The notes under the pieces: generated by a model
Told to the model about the DNA's origin: nothing
Databases searched by the model: none
What the model saw: the letters and a program-made list of their open reading frames with translations, nothing else
In this document: one piece after another, positions 44,906 through 55,700 of the stretch
How positions within the stretch are numbered: position 1 is the first letter of the stretch
Layout of the letters: each line of letters begins with the position of its first letter
Translations under genes and position numbers: made by a program
NCBI RefSeq assembly: GCF_937616625.2
Contig: NC_065570.1
Location: 10,798,001 to 10,862,000 of the forward strand
Length of the DNA: 64,000 nt
Direction of reading: 5' to 3'
Origin: Mercurialis annua
Taxonomy: Eukaryota; Streptophyta; Magnoliopsida; Malpighiales; Euphorbiaceae

Positions 44906-45579
44906 ATGTAAAAAGTTACAGTTAAGTAACTCCAGAAATAGTTAATTATATTTAGATATATTCAGAACAAGAGAATAGGAGAAATGACAACCTGAGAAAT
45001 AACTCGATGTCTAAGGAGCTCAGATGCACCAAAATTATCTCCCAAAACTGCACCATGAGAATGTCCATGAGTTGCATGAGTATGAACATGAGCATCCTCT
45101 TCATCTTCATGAGTAGTAACAGCAGCTACAGATCCTTTGCTAATACTAGATTTGCCAAAATACGAGGTAGCGCAAGTATCAACCATCAAAGTTCCAATGG
45201 CCGACACCATTGCTATAAACCCCGAAAACGGAAACTTTCCCCAGGGTTTTTCGTTGAGACAAGCAAACGATAAATTATCAAAAGCATCGGGAAGTATATG
45301 AACAAACCCGGTTGCTAAAATTACACCAGCCGCGAATGACTTGATTATAAAGAAAATATCATTTTCCGGTCGTAAAGCCGAGATGATTCTACCGAGCATC
45401 GGCAGACAAACACCAATTGCACCGGCAACAAGAATTGAAGCTATAGCTACAAGTTTATACTTTAGAGCTGCAGATTTATCTATGTCGGATAGATCTTCAG
45501 AATCACACGTGCATTCACCATGAACACGAGATGGTATAATTAGAAGAAAACAGAAGAAAAATAATAGAAATTTGTTCAT

Positions 45580-46000
45580 GACTGTGATTATAACAATAAA
45601 AACACAAAGAATTTGAGAAATTATATGCGTATATGAAAAGGTAATGTGATTTTTTCTTCTATTCTATATTTCTATATTAAATAATTTGATTGAAAATGGG
45701 TACATAATTATGATTCTGTTATCACCAAAAGGTGTGTTAATCTTATAAGCATTATTATTAGGGCTAGAAAATAATAATGACGAGTAAATAATGAGTCATA
45801 ATAACCATTTTTTTATTCACATTGATAGCTGAAAACTAATTTGTATCAGTAACAAGAAAAATACACTATTTATTTGTAAAAGTGATGTAGAATGTCGACA
45901 CTAATACACAAAACATAGGAAATTCAAGGCATGAAGTGAAGAGAGTTTAAGATAGAGAGGAGAAGTCAACATTAAGTGTCGACATTGTGTGGAATAAATT
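45580..46000 (-). promoter_or_regulatory. ZIP copy 3 upstream region
   Basis: Blocks at 45720-45800 (ATCACCAAAAGGTGTG, TATTAGGGCTA) and 45890-45980 (AGAATGTCGACACTAATACA) are conserved with copy 2 and less so with copy 1. An AT-rich TATA candidate lies near 45655-45680. No G-box is present. Confidence 0.5.
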
Positions 46001-46295
46001 AGTTTAGAAGCAGTAGCCGGATCATTGCATATGTCTGCGGAGGCATTATTTAACACAAGGTCTTTGATTGCATAACTGTTTTCGAAGTGATTGTTTTTAT
46101 TATTTTTATGATTTTGGATGAGTTTTTTTAAGGATTGTTATATAAGTAATTAACCTAATTAAATAAAAAGACATCACAATCTTACAAAAAAAAAAGGTTC
46201 ATTTTACCCGCTCAATTTGGCACAAATCCAAATGGTTTTCTCTCTCTGGTTTTCTCTCAGTGCAAGATAGCATCCTGCTATCATACACTGTCTCC

Positions 46296-47540
46296 ATGGC
46301 TAAGAAGCAGAGTAAGAAACCTAATACGAAATCAAAGGCAATACAACATATCATTACTTAAGTGTCCAAGGAAGAATTAGTTCATAGTGAGAATGAATTC
46401 ATAGAGAAAGTTACTGAAGAACATCCAATCTTGGGTGAGTCTAATGTCGATAAAGTTCAAGTTGAAAAGAAAGAACAACCTCCTGGAATGATAAAAAGGG
46501 ATAGAGAATGGGCAGATCTCTTAAGATCCGATAGACAGAAAGACCCACAGTGTGCCCTAAAATATGTTCCTCCGTTAGTCCCTAATGGGATCCGTATAGC
46601 AAAGATTCATGAAGAAGATTCCCTGAAAGAAGTGGATAGATGGAAGAATACTATCCTTGGATGTGTGTATGGATTGACTCCAAAGTTTTACAAATTACAA
46701 AGTTCCATTAAGAATAGATGGGGGAAGATAGGGTTAATTTATTTTTATCAAATTAAGCCAAACCTGTTTGCGTTTATGTTTGAGAATGAGAAAGGGAAGA
46801 GGGAAGCTATGACAGATGGCCCTATTACCTTTGATAGACATCCACTGCTCCTTCAAGAGTGAACTAGGAAGATGAGTTTTGATATAGAATACATAGCCTC
46901 AATTCCAGTGTGGGTCAAATTCCCTATGCTCCCATGGGAATTCTGGAATCCAAAATCTCTAAGTTCGATAGCTAGCACACTTGGGAAACCACTTTTTGCT
47001 GATAGATGCACAAGAGATAAGAGTAGATTGTCTTATGCAAGGGTTCTCATTGAAATGAAAATTAAATACATATTTCCAGATGCGGTGTTGATTGAAGATG
47101 ACGAGGGGAATCAATCCAATTAAATGGTTGACTACGAATGTGAACATGTACTTTGCAGTTCCTACAAGAAGTTAGGATGGAGAAATTGTGAGCAGCAGCA
47201 AGTCAGGATAAAAAAACTACTAATGAAGTTGTGGAGATAATTAAAAAGACAATGGAAAATGTTCTTGAAGAAAGCATTCCATGAGAAAGAGGAGAAGGAG
47301 ATAGACAAGGTGACTGAAAAAGTTGCTGAGCCTGTTAATAGCTGCTTTAGATCCCCCAAATCTACTGCTATTCTTGAGGATGGATTCCAGCTGGTAACCA
47401 GTAGAAAGCAGCATAACAAGATTACTAGAAAGGGGCCTAACATATAGGGGAGCCAGAGACAAACAAGCAAAGAAAGAGGTATAAGTGTTAGAAACCCTAT
47501 CTTATATAGAGAAATTGATAAACCTAAAAGGCTTATTAAG
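46296..47540 (+). pseudogene. LINE ORF1 relic (DUF4283 protein)
   Basis: The frame from ATG 46296 has stops at 46359-46361, 46860-46862 and 47121-47123 but otherwise reads through a DUF4283-like nucleic acid-binding region and a Lys/Glu-rich tail. Such proteins coat LINE RNA. The zinc knuckle has lost key Cys/His spacing. Confidence 0.82.
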
Positions 47541-47557
47541 ACTTTAGATAGGGGGAA

Positions 47558-50190
47558 ATGAATCTGCTAAGCTGTAATATTAAAGGAATGAATGATCTCT
47601 TAAAACAAGCTGAGGTATATCGCGTGTTTGTCAAAAATAACATTGTTTTAGCTGGTATTTTAGAGACGAGAGTTAGACAGAATAATAAAGAGAAAGTTTG
47701 GAAGAATGTTAAGATGGAGGGATAGAATTTGATTGATAATTATGAACACAGTGATATTGGGAAGATTTGGATTATGTATGACAAAAATAAAGTAATGAAG
47801 TTATCAGAGTTACTAGTCAATTAATTCATTGTAATGTTGAAATAGAAGGGGTTAATTTCACCTGGACAGTTATCTATGGTGCAAATCAGCTGCACGATAG
47901 ACAAAAACTATGGCAAGACATTATCTCCATCTACTCTAGTAGCAATAGTCCTCGGCCTATTTAGAGTGATATCAATGCCATCATGGGTGAGAATGACAAA
48001 TGTGGTGGTAGTGATCTGGACATAAACCATTCTAAAGAGCGAATGGATTGTGTTACAGCTGCTCACCTGTTTGAGCTTAGAAGTACTGGGTGTTTCTTTG
48101 CATGGACCAATAATCAAATGGATGGAAATAGAATATAGAGAAGACTAGATCGAGTGTTTGTTAATGGTGATTGGAATGACATCTTCAATGATGCTTATTC
48201 AGAAGCTTTGACTAGTGGTCTCTCTGACCACAGTCCTATAATTATTCATAATCAAATAGGTGATTTATACAGAAAAAGAAAATGCTTTAGATACTTTAAT
48301 TTCTGGACCAAACACCCAAGTTACAACGACATTATTAAGGAGGAATGGAAAAAAGGGTATCAGGGACATACCATGTATCAAATAGTCCAAAAGATGAAAG
48401 CTATAAAGATCAGACTTGGGTGACTCTAATACCAAGTTCTTCCATAATTCTATAAAGCAGAAGAGGACAAAGAATAATGTGGTTGTGCTAAAACTGGATT
48501 CAAGGGAGTGCATAAATAAGAAAGATATACATGCTGAGATGACCATATTTTATAAAGATTTATTTAATGACAACAAATTACTAAGAGTCCACATAAACAG
48601 AGATGATTTCAGAGAGGGAAAATGATTATCTATAGAAGAAAGCCCTGATCTTATGAAGCCTGTTATTAAAACTGAGGTCAGAAGTGTTATTTCTCCCATT
48701 GGTGTTGATAACGCAGCAAGCCCTGATGGTTTAAGTAGTCACTTTTTCAAACACTCTTGAGAGATTATCAAAGGGGATGTGGTTAAATTTGTGCGAAATG
48801 CTTTCAACAATCGTAAAATTCTCAAAACCATTAATTCCACTTCTATTGCAGTTACTCCTAAAAGTTCTAATGCTGAGAGATTAGGTGATTTTAGACCTAT
48901 TGCATGTTGTAATGTGATCTATAAAATTATTACTAAGATCTTATATATCCTATAGACTTAGTCCCATTATGGGCAATTTAGTCTCAGTTAATCAATCTTT
49001 ATTCATTCCTAAAAGATCTATTGCCTATAACATATTGTTAGCCCATGATCTTGTAAGAAATTACCACATAAAAGATGCAGCCCTAAATGTCTTATTAATA
49101 TCGACCTAAGGAAAGCATATGATTCTGTATCATGGGATTTTATAGAAGAAATTTTGATATGTCTGGACGTCCCTGAGGATTTTATTAGACTGATTATGAG
49201 TTTTATTAAAACTGCTAGCTTCTTTATATACTGGAATGAAAATGCTGGAGATTTCTTCCACTCTAGCAAGGGGCTTAGACAAGGTGACCCTATGTCCCCC
49301 CCTCTTTTTTGTACTCTGCATGGAATACTTGTCTAGAATGCTTAATAAGGTTAACAATGAGTTCAGATTTCATAAGAGTTGCAAAAATCTGAAAATCAAT
49401 GACCTTATGTTTGAGGATGATCTACTTCTTTTCTGTCATGGTGATATCAGCTCTATTCAATTCTTTCAAAACAACCTGACAGCTTTTAAGAACACTTCTG
49501 GTCTTGGTCTGAATCATACTAAAAGTCAAGTATTCTATTGTAATGTTGAAGATAGGCTTAAAAACAGAATTATCAGTACCTTGGGGTTCAATGAAGGTGT
49601 CTTACCTCTTAGATACCTAGGCATTCCCCTTATTACCTCTAGATTTGTCCAAAACTGATTGTAAAGGAATCATTGATAATATTACATGAAGAATTAATTT
49701 CTGAACTAGCAAATTCCTGTCATATGCTGGCAGAGTAGAATTAATACAATTTGTCTTTATGAGTATGCATGTATTCTGGACATCCATCATGCTTTTGCCA
49801 AAACAATTAATAAAGAAATCTAGAGTATCTGTGCTAGATTTTTGTGGAATAGGAGTGTTGAGGGGAAATATAGTGCTTTAGTAGCTTGAAATAACATGTC
49901 AAGACTCAAGGAAGAAGGAGGGTTGGGAATTACGGATATAGGAGTTTGGAACAAAGCTGCAATTTGTAAACACATCTGGAATATTTTGAACAAGTTAGGC
50001 TCCATTTGAGTTAATTGGAAAAACAAGAATAAGCTAAAGAAAGGAAGTTTATGGGGAGCAAAAGCAAACAACAATTTCAATTGGATGTGGAGAGCTTTAC
50101 TCAGTATAAGAAAATAGATAAAAAAAAAAGCTTATTGATTATAAAGTGGGTTATGGAATGCAAACTGATTTCTGGAATGATCCCTGGTTA
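47558..50190 (+). pseudogene. LINE ORF2 relic (endonuclease and reverse transcriptase)
   Basis: It opens MNLLSCNIKGMND, the normal APE-endonuclease start of plant L1 ORF2. Segments in shifting frames give endonuclease (TWTVIYGANQ, SDHSPI), RT palm motifs (NVLLI..DLRKAYDS in one frame, QGDPMSPPLF, FEDDLLLFC) and a C-terminal LSYAGRVELIQFV block. Stops replace Trp at 47723, 47962, 48136, 48758, 49687, 49702, 49887 and 50007. The RNase H and 3' UTR are missing. Confidence 0.85.
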
Positions 50191-51088
50191 TGTTGAGATT
50201 CAACCGCAAGTGTACGGTGTCGCAACTAGTAATACTCGGTAAGACCGAGGTCGAATCCCACAAGGATAATGACACTAATGAGGGTCGTTTCAAGTTGAGT
50301 TTAAATTCGTTAGCTATTGAAAAGTGATTTTGGGATGTGAAAAGATTACTAATGTCAAAACAATCATCAAACACGGAATTAACAATAATGGAAAAGCGCC
50401 TAGAGGTAGCTAATCATGCCAAAACGATAAATAGGTGAGTTTGGGTCAGAGTTAAGGATTTTGGGTCGGGTCAAGCTATTCTATGGAATCACTTCCGCTC
50501 TCTCGAGCCGGAAGCGGCGAATCGAACTTGATTAAAACACTGAAATCTAATCCACTCTCGTGCTCATAGATTTCGATAGAATCAATCAAGCCAATTAATA
50601 AGCAAACTACACAACCAAATTAGCCCTAGATCACGCTAGTGCACCTAAGTCTCAAGCTTGTACTCCCCTAGGTATAATCTAATTAGTTAACTCTCGCCCT
50701 CCTAATTAAATCACAAATCATAGATTAAGAGATCACTTTAATCTAAGCACTAGGTCCAAGGAGCACAACAACCATCTTAATCCAAAACCCTAACCCTAAT
50801 CACCTAGCTAAATAAATATGGCAATCATAACAACCCCTAAACAAAGGGTCTAGCCACTAATTATCATCACAACACAACTAATTAAACAATAACAAAAATT
50901 AAGCATAAAGTAAAGAATAAGTACCTTGGAATAATAAATGAACATTAAAAGCATGAACAAGATAATGAAGCTTCAATAAATAAACTAATACTTGTATTGA
51001 ATAACTTTCCCAAAGTAGCAAAATCTGGAAATAAACTTGAAGAACACTAGAAACTATGATGATCTATTACTACAAATAGTAAGAACAA

Positions 51089-51399
51089 GACTTAAGTATC
51101 AATTTGCCCCCTCAACTTGTACGCAATGGGCAATTAACACACAAATTAACTTTGTGGGCAATTTAGTCATGAACTTGCATATTATGGGCAATTAGCCCCA
51201 TTTTGGCAATTTTCCCCCTAAACTTGTAAGTTATTTGTCCCTCAATTGACAATTTGCCCCATCAAAGTTTAAGCTATTTTTTCAAAATGGGGCTAATTGC
51301 CCATAATATGCAAGTTCATGACTAATTTGCCCACAAAGTTAATTTATGTGTTAATTGCCCATTGCTTACAAGTTGAGGGGGCAAATTGCTACTTAAGTC
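51089..51399. mobile_element. Mutator-like MITE, 311 bp, exact 10 bp TSD, in Athila LTR
   Basis: Ends GACTTAAGTATCAATTTGCC and GACTTAAGTAGCAATTTGCC are inverted repeats continuing through CCCTCAACTTGTA. The TSD is GTAAGAACAA (51079-51088 and 51400-51409). Confidence 0.88.
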
Positions 51400-51653
51400 G
51401 TAAGAACAATAAGAACTACAACTAAAAGTTATTGCTACAACTAAAAGCTAGAGAGTATGTTGCTACACTAATAAGTTGTCCAACAATTCTCTATCAAATC
51501 ATCCATTAACCTAAAAAGGAGATAAGAGGGTTTATATATGTTCACAAAAGAGGAAAGGAAAACATCAACTAAAGGAGTGTTTGGCCCAAAGAAGCAATGA
51601 GAATCAAGGCTTGAAGCATTTGAAATCAGATTTCCCCCTTTACACAAGTCTAT

Positions 51654-51770
51654 GCTCGAATCGAGTTTGATTTTTTTCTCCTCAAGCTCGATTCGAGCAT
51701 GAATTTATGGAACTCAGAGTGGTGAGCTCGAATCGAGCTCCCTCTTGGTCTTGGTGAGCTCGATTCGAGC
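51654..51770. repeat. Four palindromic GCTCGAATCGAGC-type motifs
   Basis: Near-perfect palindromes GCTCGAATCGAGT (51654), GCTCGATTCGAGC (51686), GCTCGAATCGAGC (51726) and GCTCGATTCGAGC (51758) are spaced 32-40 bp apart in the LTR. Function unknown; they may be binding or hairpin sites. Confidence 0.75.
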
Positions 51771-52155
51771 TTGACTTTACAGTTTCAGCTCCGATCTTCA
51801 AAACTTCATAACTGTTTGTAGAAATTTCTGATTAAGTCGGTTCTTGAACCGTTGGAAAGCTTGAGATGTCTACTTTAACTTTCATGAAGAACACAAATTC
51901 ATTTGAGGCTTCTATCTAGTTCTAATTTTCCAATTAGTGCAGCGCGGTCGGCTTTTCAGACTTGCAAATGAGCTTTCGCCTCTTTTTTTCGTCGACTTTT
52001 CCATCTTTTTTGTACCAAAATGTTTCCGCAATGCTCTCAAGTACCTGAAATACTAAAACATATAATGAGGCACTCGGAATACCATAAAACCATGATAAAT
52101 CGTAATAAAAGCATGCGGAAACGACACTCTAAATAGGAGTAAAATACTCCTATCA

Positions 52156-53889
52156 AACCTCCTCACACTAAACCTTGCTTGTCCTCAAGCAAGAAATGAA
52201 TCTTACTTGGAGACGCATTCTAGATAATAACTTCAAACCCGCATATATATCATACACAATGTTCCAACTAATGAATTACCAAACGAATGATTCCCTACCT
52301 AACAACTAAAAGTGATGCAAACAAGTGAGAAATGCAATGTCAATGACATAAATTGATAGCATCAAGGTTACAATCACAGAAACATGCTTATCGACCCATT
52401 CTATATTATAAACTTGCTATCTTATGCGGGACGTGTATACAAATCGGATTCAAGCTATGTTGGGCACAACACGGCATAAATGTTCTACTACAAGCAATGG
52501 CGTATTCCTCACTAGATTTCACTCGCTCAAGATAACAAAGGGTATACAAAGAACACATGTAATTGTCACCATAGGCTTGCTCAAAGTCCGGACTCCATTA
52601 CTTAGTTCGGTTTTCGGCAACTATCAAATGGACTTTTAAGGGTTATAATGGGGCTAAGGGTTAGGGGTAGGTAAAAAGATAGATTTTTGCTAAAAACTTG
52701 ACTTGAATAACAATTGCACTCTTTTACTTGGTCTAGTTTGAAAATTTTCATACAAGTGAACTTTTTAACAAATGAGAACTTTTCATGCCTTTGTTTATTC
52801 TTTCTTTCTTTTCTTTTCTTCAATTTTTCTCTTTTTTCTTTTGTTTTCTTTTTCATGTTTTTTTCCTTTCTCTAAGGCATTAACTTATATTTTTAGCACT
52901 TAGTTCACTTTTTTCAATAGTTCATCAAGCTAGAGTTTTCTTATGTTTTTATATGAGTTATTTCAAGTCAAGTTAGGGTGTTTTAGAGGTAAAATTTTGA
53001 AAAAGGTTGATTTGTGTGAAAATTGTGGTTTAAACAAAAATTTTGGTTACGGCTCAAATTGTGTTATCTAGGGAAAAAGGGGTAGGCTTTTTGAGTGGGT
53101 TGGAGAAGTGTGTAATCCTAATTGCCATAATCACCTAATTGCCAAAAACTCAACAATACAATCTTGCCCGGACATAGGAGCAAATTCTAGGACTAAACAT
53201 GCAAAACATAACAACAAAATAGGCTCGAAAAAACTCAAGACTTGGGTGTGTTTTAACCAATGCTAGAACTACAACAATCATGCCACGTATGCCCAATTTC
53301 CTAGGATTCAACAATTTTACTACATACACATCATATTTCTGCATCAAGCTCGTTTATCATGCATTTAGGGTCAATTGTTGCTAACAAGTGATTTCACCCT
53401 AATTCTATCAACTTATGTCATATAATTGACATTTCACTAAGCAAGCATCAACAACAATTGTTAGAACAAGAAAAACCATTCAATGATTCATTAACTAGAA
53501 CATGACAATTGATATAATGCAAGTACTTGATCAACTTAGCTAACACGATACAAAATTAAGCTAAGGGTCATGCTCAAAGATTCGACCAAAATTCTCCTAA
53601 ACAAAACATCAAAAACACACAAACAACTAAAATTAACAACGAAAAAAAACATCAAAAACAAACGATCCTACGCAACTACAATCAATTTTCCAACCCTCCT
53701 CACACATTTTGATGCAATGTCCCCAATGCTAAGAAATTAGACAAATAAAAATTGAATTGGAGTTGAGTTTAGAAAATCAAATCTTGTGTGTTCAACCGAA
53801 CACACAAAAAAACAGAAATGAAACACTAAAAATAAGTAACAAAATATAAATGACAAGAAAAGAAATCGAACCTCTTGGGAATGCCTCCC
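52156..53889 (-). other. 3' internal region of the Athila-like element
   Basis: This 1.7 kb lies between the integrase relic and the LTR on the minus strand. Athila elements often have an envelope-like or noncoding region here. I see no membrane protein frame, only short open frames and a CT-rich tract near 52790-52870. The polypurine tract lies at 52156-52170. Confidence 0.55.
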
Positions 53890-54190
53890 AAGTGCGCTTG
53901 TTTTAAGTCGAAAGCTCGACTAGCGATCCTCAAAATCATGGAGGATAAAAAAGAGCGACTTGCTCGCGACTTTCATCGATCAACACTCTAGGATATGGTT
54001 TGCACCATTCTCCAAGCACCTTAAAAACATCTCCATTGGCCCCCTCCAACTCAATCAAATCATTATCTAATTTGCGCCGTGTTTTAAACGGCCCGCTCCA
54101 CTTAGAAATCAACTTCCCCGCTTGTGAATGTGCTTGAGAGGTTAGAACTTGGACGTACTCACCAAGAGTAGCAACTTCCGTGCATATTTG
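53890..54190 (-). pseudogene. Athila integrase C-terminal relic
   Basis: The frame reads AGKLISKWSGPFKTRR, then DVFKVLGEWCKPYPR and ends FYPP before a stop. This matches the end of Gypsy integrase, where KLxSxWSGPF and FKVNGxRLKP are conserved. It abuts gag directly; protease, RT, RNase H and the integrase core are missing. Confidence 0.75.
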
Positions 54191-54222
54191 TCTCTTGCTT
54201 GCGGTTGTTATCCCGTTGAGCT

Positions 54223-55700
54223 TTAACTTCCATGATGCCCAACGTCTTGGTTTTCCCTTACGTGTTGGTTGTTGTGGTATTGACCTTGTGGTTGTTGTTG
54301 ATATTGAGGTCTATTTCCTCCTTGAAAACTAGGACCCGCTTGGTTGGAGGCTTGAGCATTGCCTTGACCTTCTTGGTTTCTCCATCCAAAGTTAGGATGA
54401 TTCCTCCATCTGGGGTTGTAGGTATTAGAGTACGGGTCATTAGCTTGCCCTTGGCCTCCAACATAGTTCACTTGCTCACTCTAAGCTTTCCCCGTGGCAT
54501 AACACTCCCCACTACTATGGTTGTAGTCCCCACAATGCTCACATCCCACTTGAACATAGGCGACCGGTGCGTTTCTTAGAGCAACTTGTTTCTTGAGGGC
54601 ATCCACTTGTGCTTGTAGAGAAGCATTAGTTGCTTTTATGGCCTCCATTTCCCTCACTTGATCAAGAGTCATTACCGACTTTTGAGTAGATGGCGCTCTT
54701 CTATCAATAGGGCCCCAAGTGCTACTAACTATCGCCAACTTTTCCACCAATTCCAGCGCCTCTTCATACGTCTTTTGCATTAGTGATCCGCCCGAAGCCG
54801 CATCAATTGTTGCTCTAGTAGTAATAGTCGTCCCATCATAGAAGATTTGGATCACATGCTCTTTATTGAGCCGATGATGGGGGACACTCCTTTGTAAATC
54901 CTTGAAACGCTCCCATGCCTCATAAAGTGACTACCCTTCAAATTGAATAAACTCAAGAATATCCTTGGTCAACTTTGGGATATTAAACACCCTAAATCAC
55001 TGAACTTATCTGTTATTACAAAAAGGGTATTAAACTTCATTTTGTTACAAAAAGGTCACTGAGTTATACCTTTTATTACAACGGGAGGTCACTACGGCGG
55101 ATCCGGTCAAATTTTGTTACAAAAAGGTCACTAAACTTATCGTGAATTACAAAAAGGTCACTAAGTTATATTCCTATTTGTAATTCCGGCTTGCCACATA
55201 AGCAAAAACGGTGCGTTTTAGTGTCAAAACGGTGAGTTTTATACGAGTGACATCTCGTTGTAACAAAATGTATAGTTTAATGACCTTTTTGTAACAAAAT
55301 AAAGTTTAGTACCCTTTCTGTAATAACAAGTAAGTTCAGTGACTTGGAATGTTTAATATCCGTCAACTTTGTAGTCTTGCCATGAGGAAAATATTTGTTG
55401 AGAAACGCTTGAGCCAACTCTCTCCAATTGTGGATGGATTCGTTGGGTAGAGAGTGAAGCCATAAGCTAACCTTGTCCCTTAAAGAGAAGGGGGACATTC
55501 TCAACTTGATTTGATCCGCGGTTATCCCATGAAACTTGAACATATTGAGTACACCCAAGAATTTGGCGATGTGCGCATTGGGATCCTCTTGACTCAACCC
55601 ATCTGTATAAAAACATAGGAGATTTACAAAAGTTGGGCCATCAAATGTTGGGTTAAAAAACTGAAGCCCGTCTGTATAAAAACATAGGAGATTTATATAT
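54223..55700 (-). pseudogene. Athila-type gag relic split by a MITE
   Basis: The minus strand encodes the Gypsy gag core: EDPNAHIAKFLGVLNMFKF, LRDKVSLWLHSLP, FLNKYFPHGKT. After the 54978-55361 MITE, gag resumes (KDILEFIQFEG), has an in-frame TAG where the family has Glu, then continues through LYEAWERFKDL to a CCHC knuckle (CEHCGDYNHSSGEC) and a Gln/Gly/Asn-rich tail. A 25 bp direct repeat (55602-55626, 55671-55695) duplicates a short upstream coding piece in frame. No functional protein is possible. Confidence 0.85.
54978..55361. mobile_element. Mutator-like MITE, 384 bp, exact 10 bp TSD, inside gag
   Basis: Inverted ends start GGATATTAAACACCC / GGATATTAAACATTCC. The TSD is GTCAACTTTG (54968-54977 and 55362-55371), so removal of element plus one TSD rejoins the gag frame. 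It is the clearest insertion in the window and kin of 6974-7365. Confidence 0.93.

Larger units (their letters stand above)
43357..45579 (-). pseudogene. ZIP (IRT-type) copy 3, transmembrane helix 6 deleted
   Basis: Exon 1 (45579-44992, 196 codons) and exon 2 (44473-44324, 50 codons) are intact: signal peptide, ECTCDSEDL, His-rich loop [12 protein letters not shown], and the helix 4 and 5 ZIP signatures. Exon 3 keeps only its last part (about 43546-43357), from [10 protein letters not shown] to SLLAKWA and a TAG stop. The first 36-39 codons, covering the AKFKARA start and the [10 protein letters not shown] helix 6, are gone. At the breakpoint an acceptor-like GATATAG would splice in frame and give LYALIVEG, so a protein could be made, but without helix 6 the last two helices would be inverted in the membrane. 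A foldback MITE (43615-43987) lies in intron 2 next to the lost segment. Most likely a pseudogene. Confidence 0.85.
46200..50190 (+). mobile_element. Decayed L1-type LINE, 3' part interrupted
   Basis: ORF1 starts at ATG 46296 and encodes a DUF4283-type region (WKNTILGCVYGLTPKF, DIEYIASIPVWVKFPML) and a worn CCHC-like segment (CEHVLCSSYKKLGW). ORF2 starts at ATG 47558: endonuclease with SDHSPI near 48215, reverse transcriptase with RQGDPMSPPLF and FEDDLLLF (usual FADDLLLF) up to about 49660, then the post-RT stretch ending near FWNDPW. Frameshifts and stops break every part; at least nine stops sit where the family has Trp. It cannot be active. The element stops abruptly at 50190 against an Athila-type LTR. 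Confidence 0.9.
50191..52155 (-). repeat. Athila-type Gypsy LTR, 1965 bp
   Basis: On the minus strand it begins TGATAGGAGTATTTTACTCC, directly after a purine-rich GTGTGAGGAGGTT tract (52156-52170), and ends near ...ACTTGCGGTTGAATCTCAACA. The phrase GGATTCGACCTCGGTCTTAC near its end and GACACCGTACACTTGCG are typical of Athila/Tat-type LTR ends. The boundary at 50191 was set by TG...CA and by the sudden stop of LINE homology. The LTR carries a MITE (51089-51399) and four palindromic GCTCGAWTCGAGY motifs (51654-51770). Confidence 0.75.

Noticed and set aside
43357..45579. Calling ZIP copy 3 a normal gene
   Set aside because: An in-frame acceptor exists, but the loss of helix 6 would break topology, so the pseudogene call is kept with the alternative noted.
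52602..52856. Lys/Glu-rich minus-strand frame in the Athila 3' region as an envelope-like gene
   Set aside because: It derives from a CT-rich tract, has no signal peptide or membrane helix and is too short.
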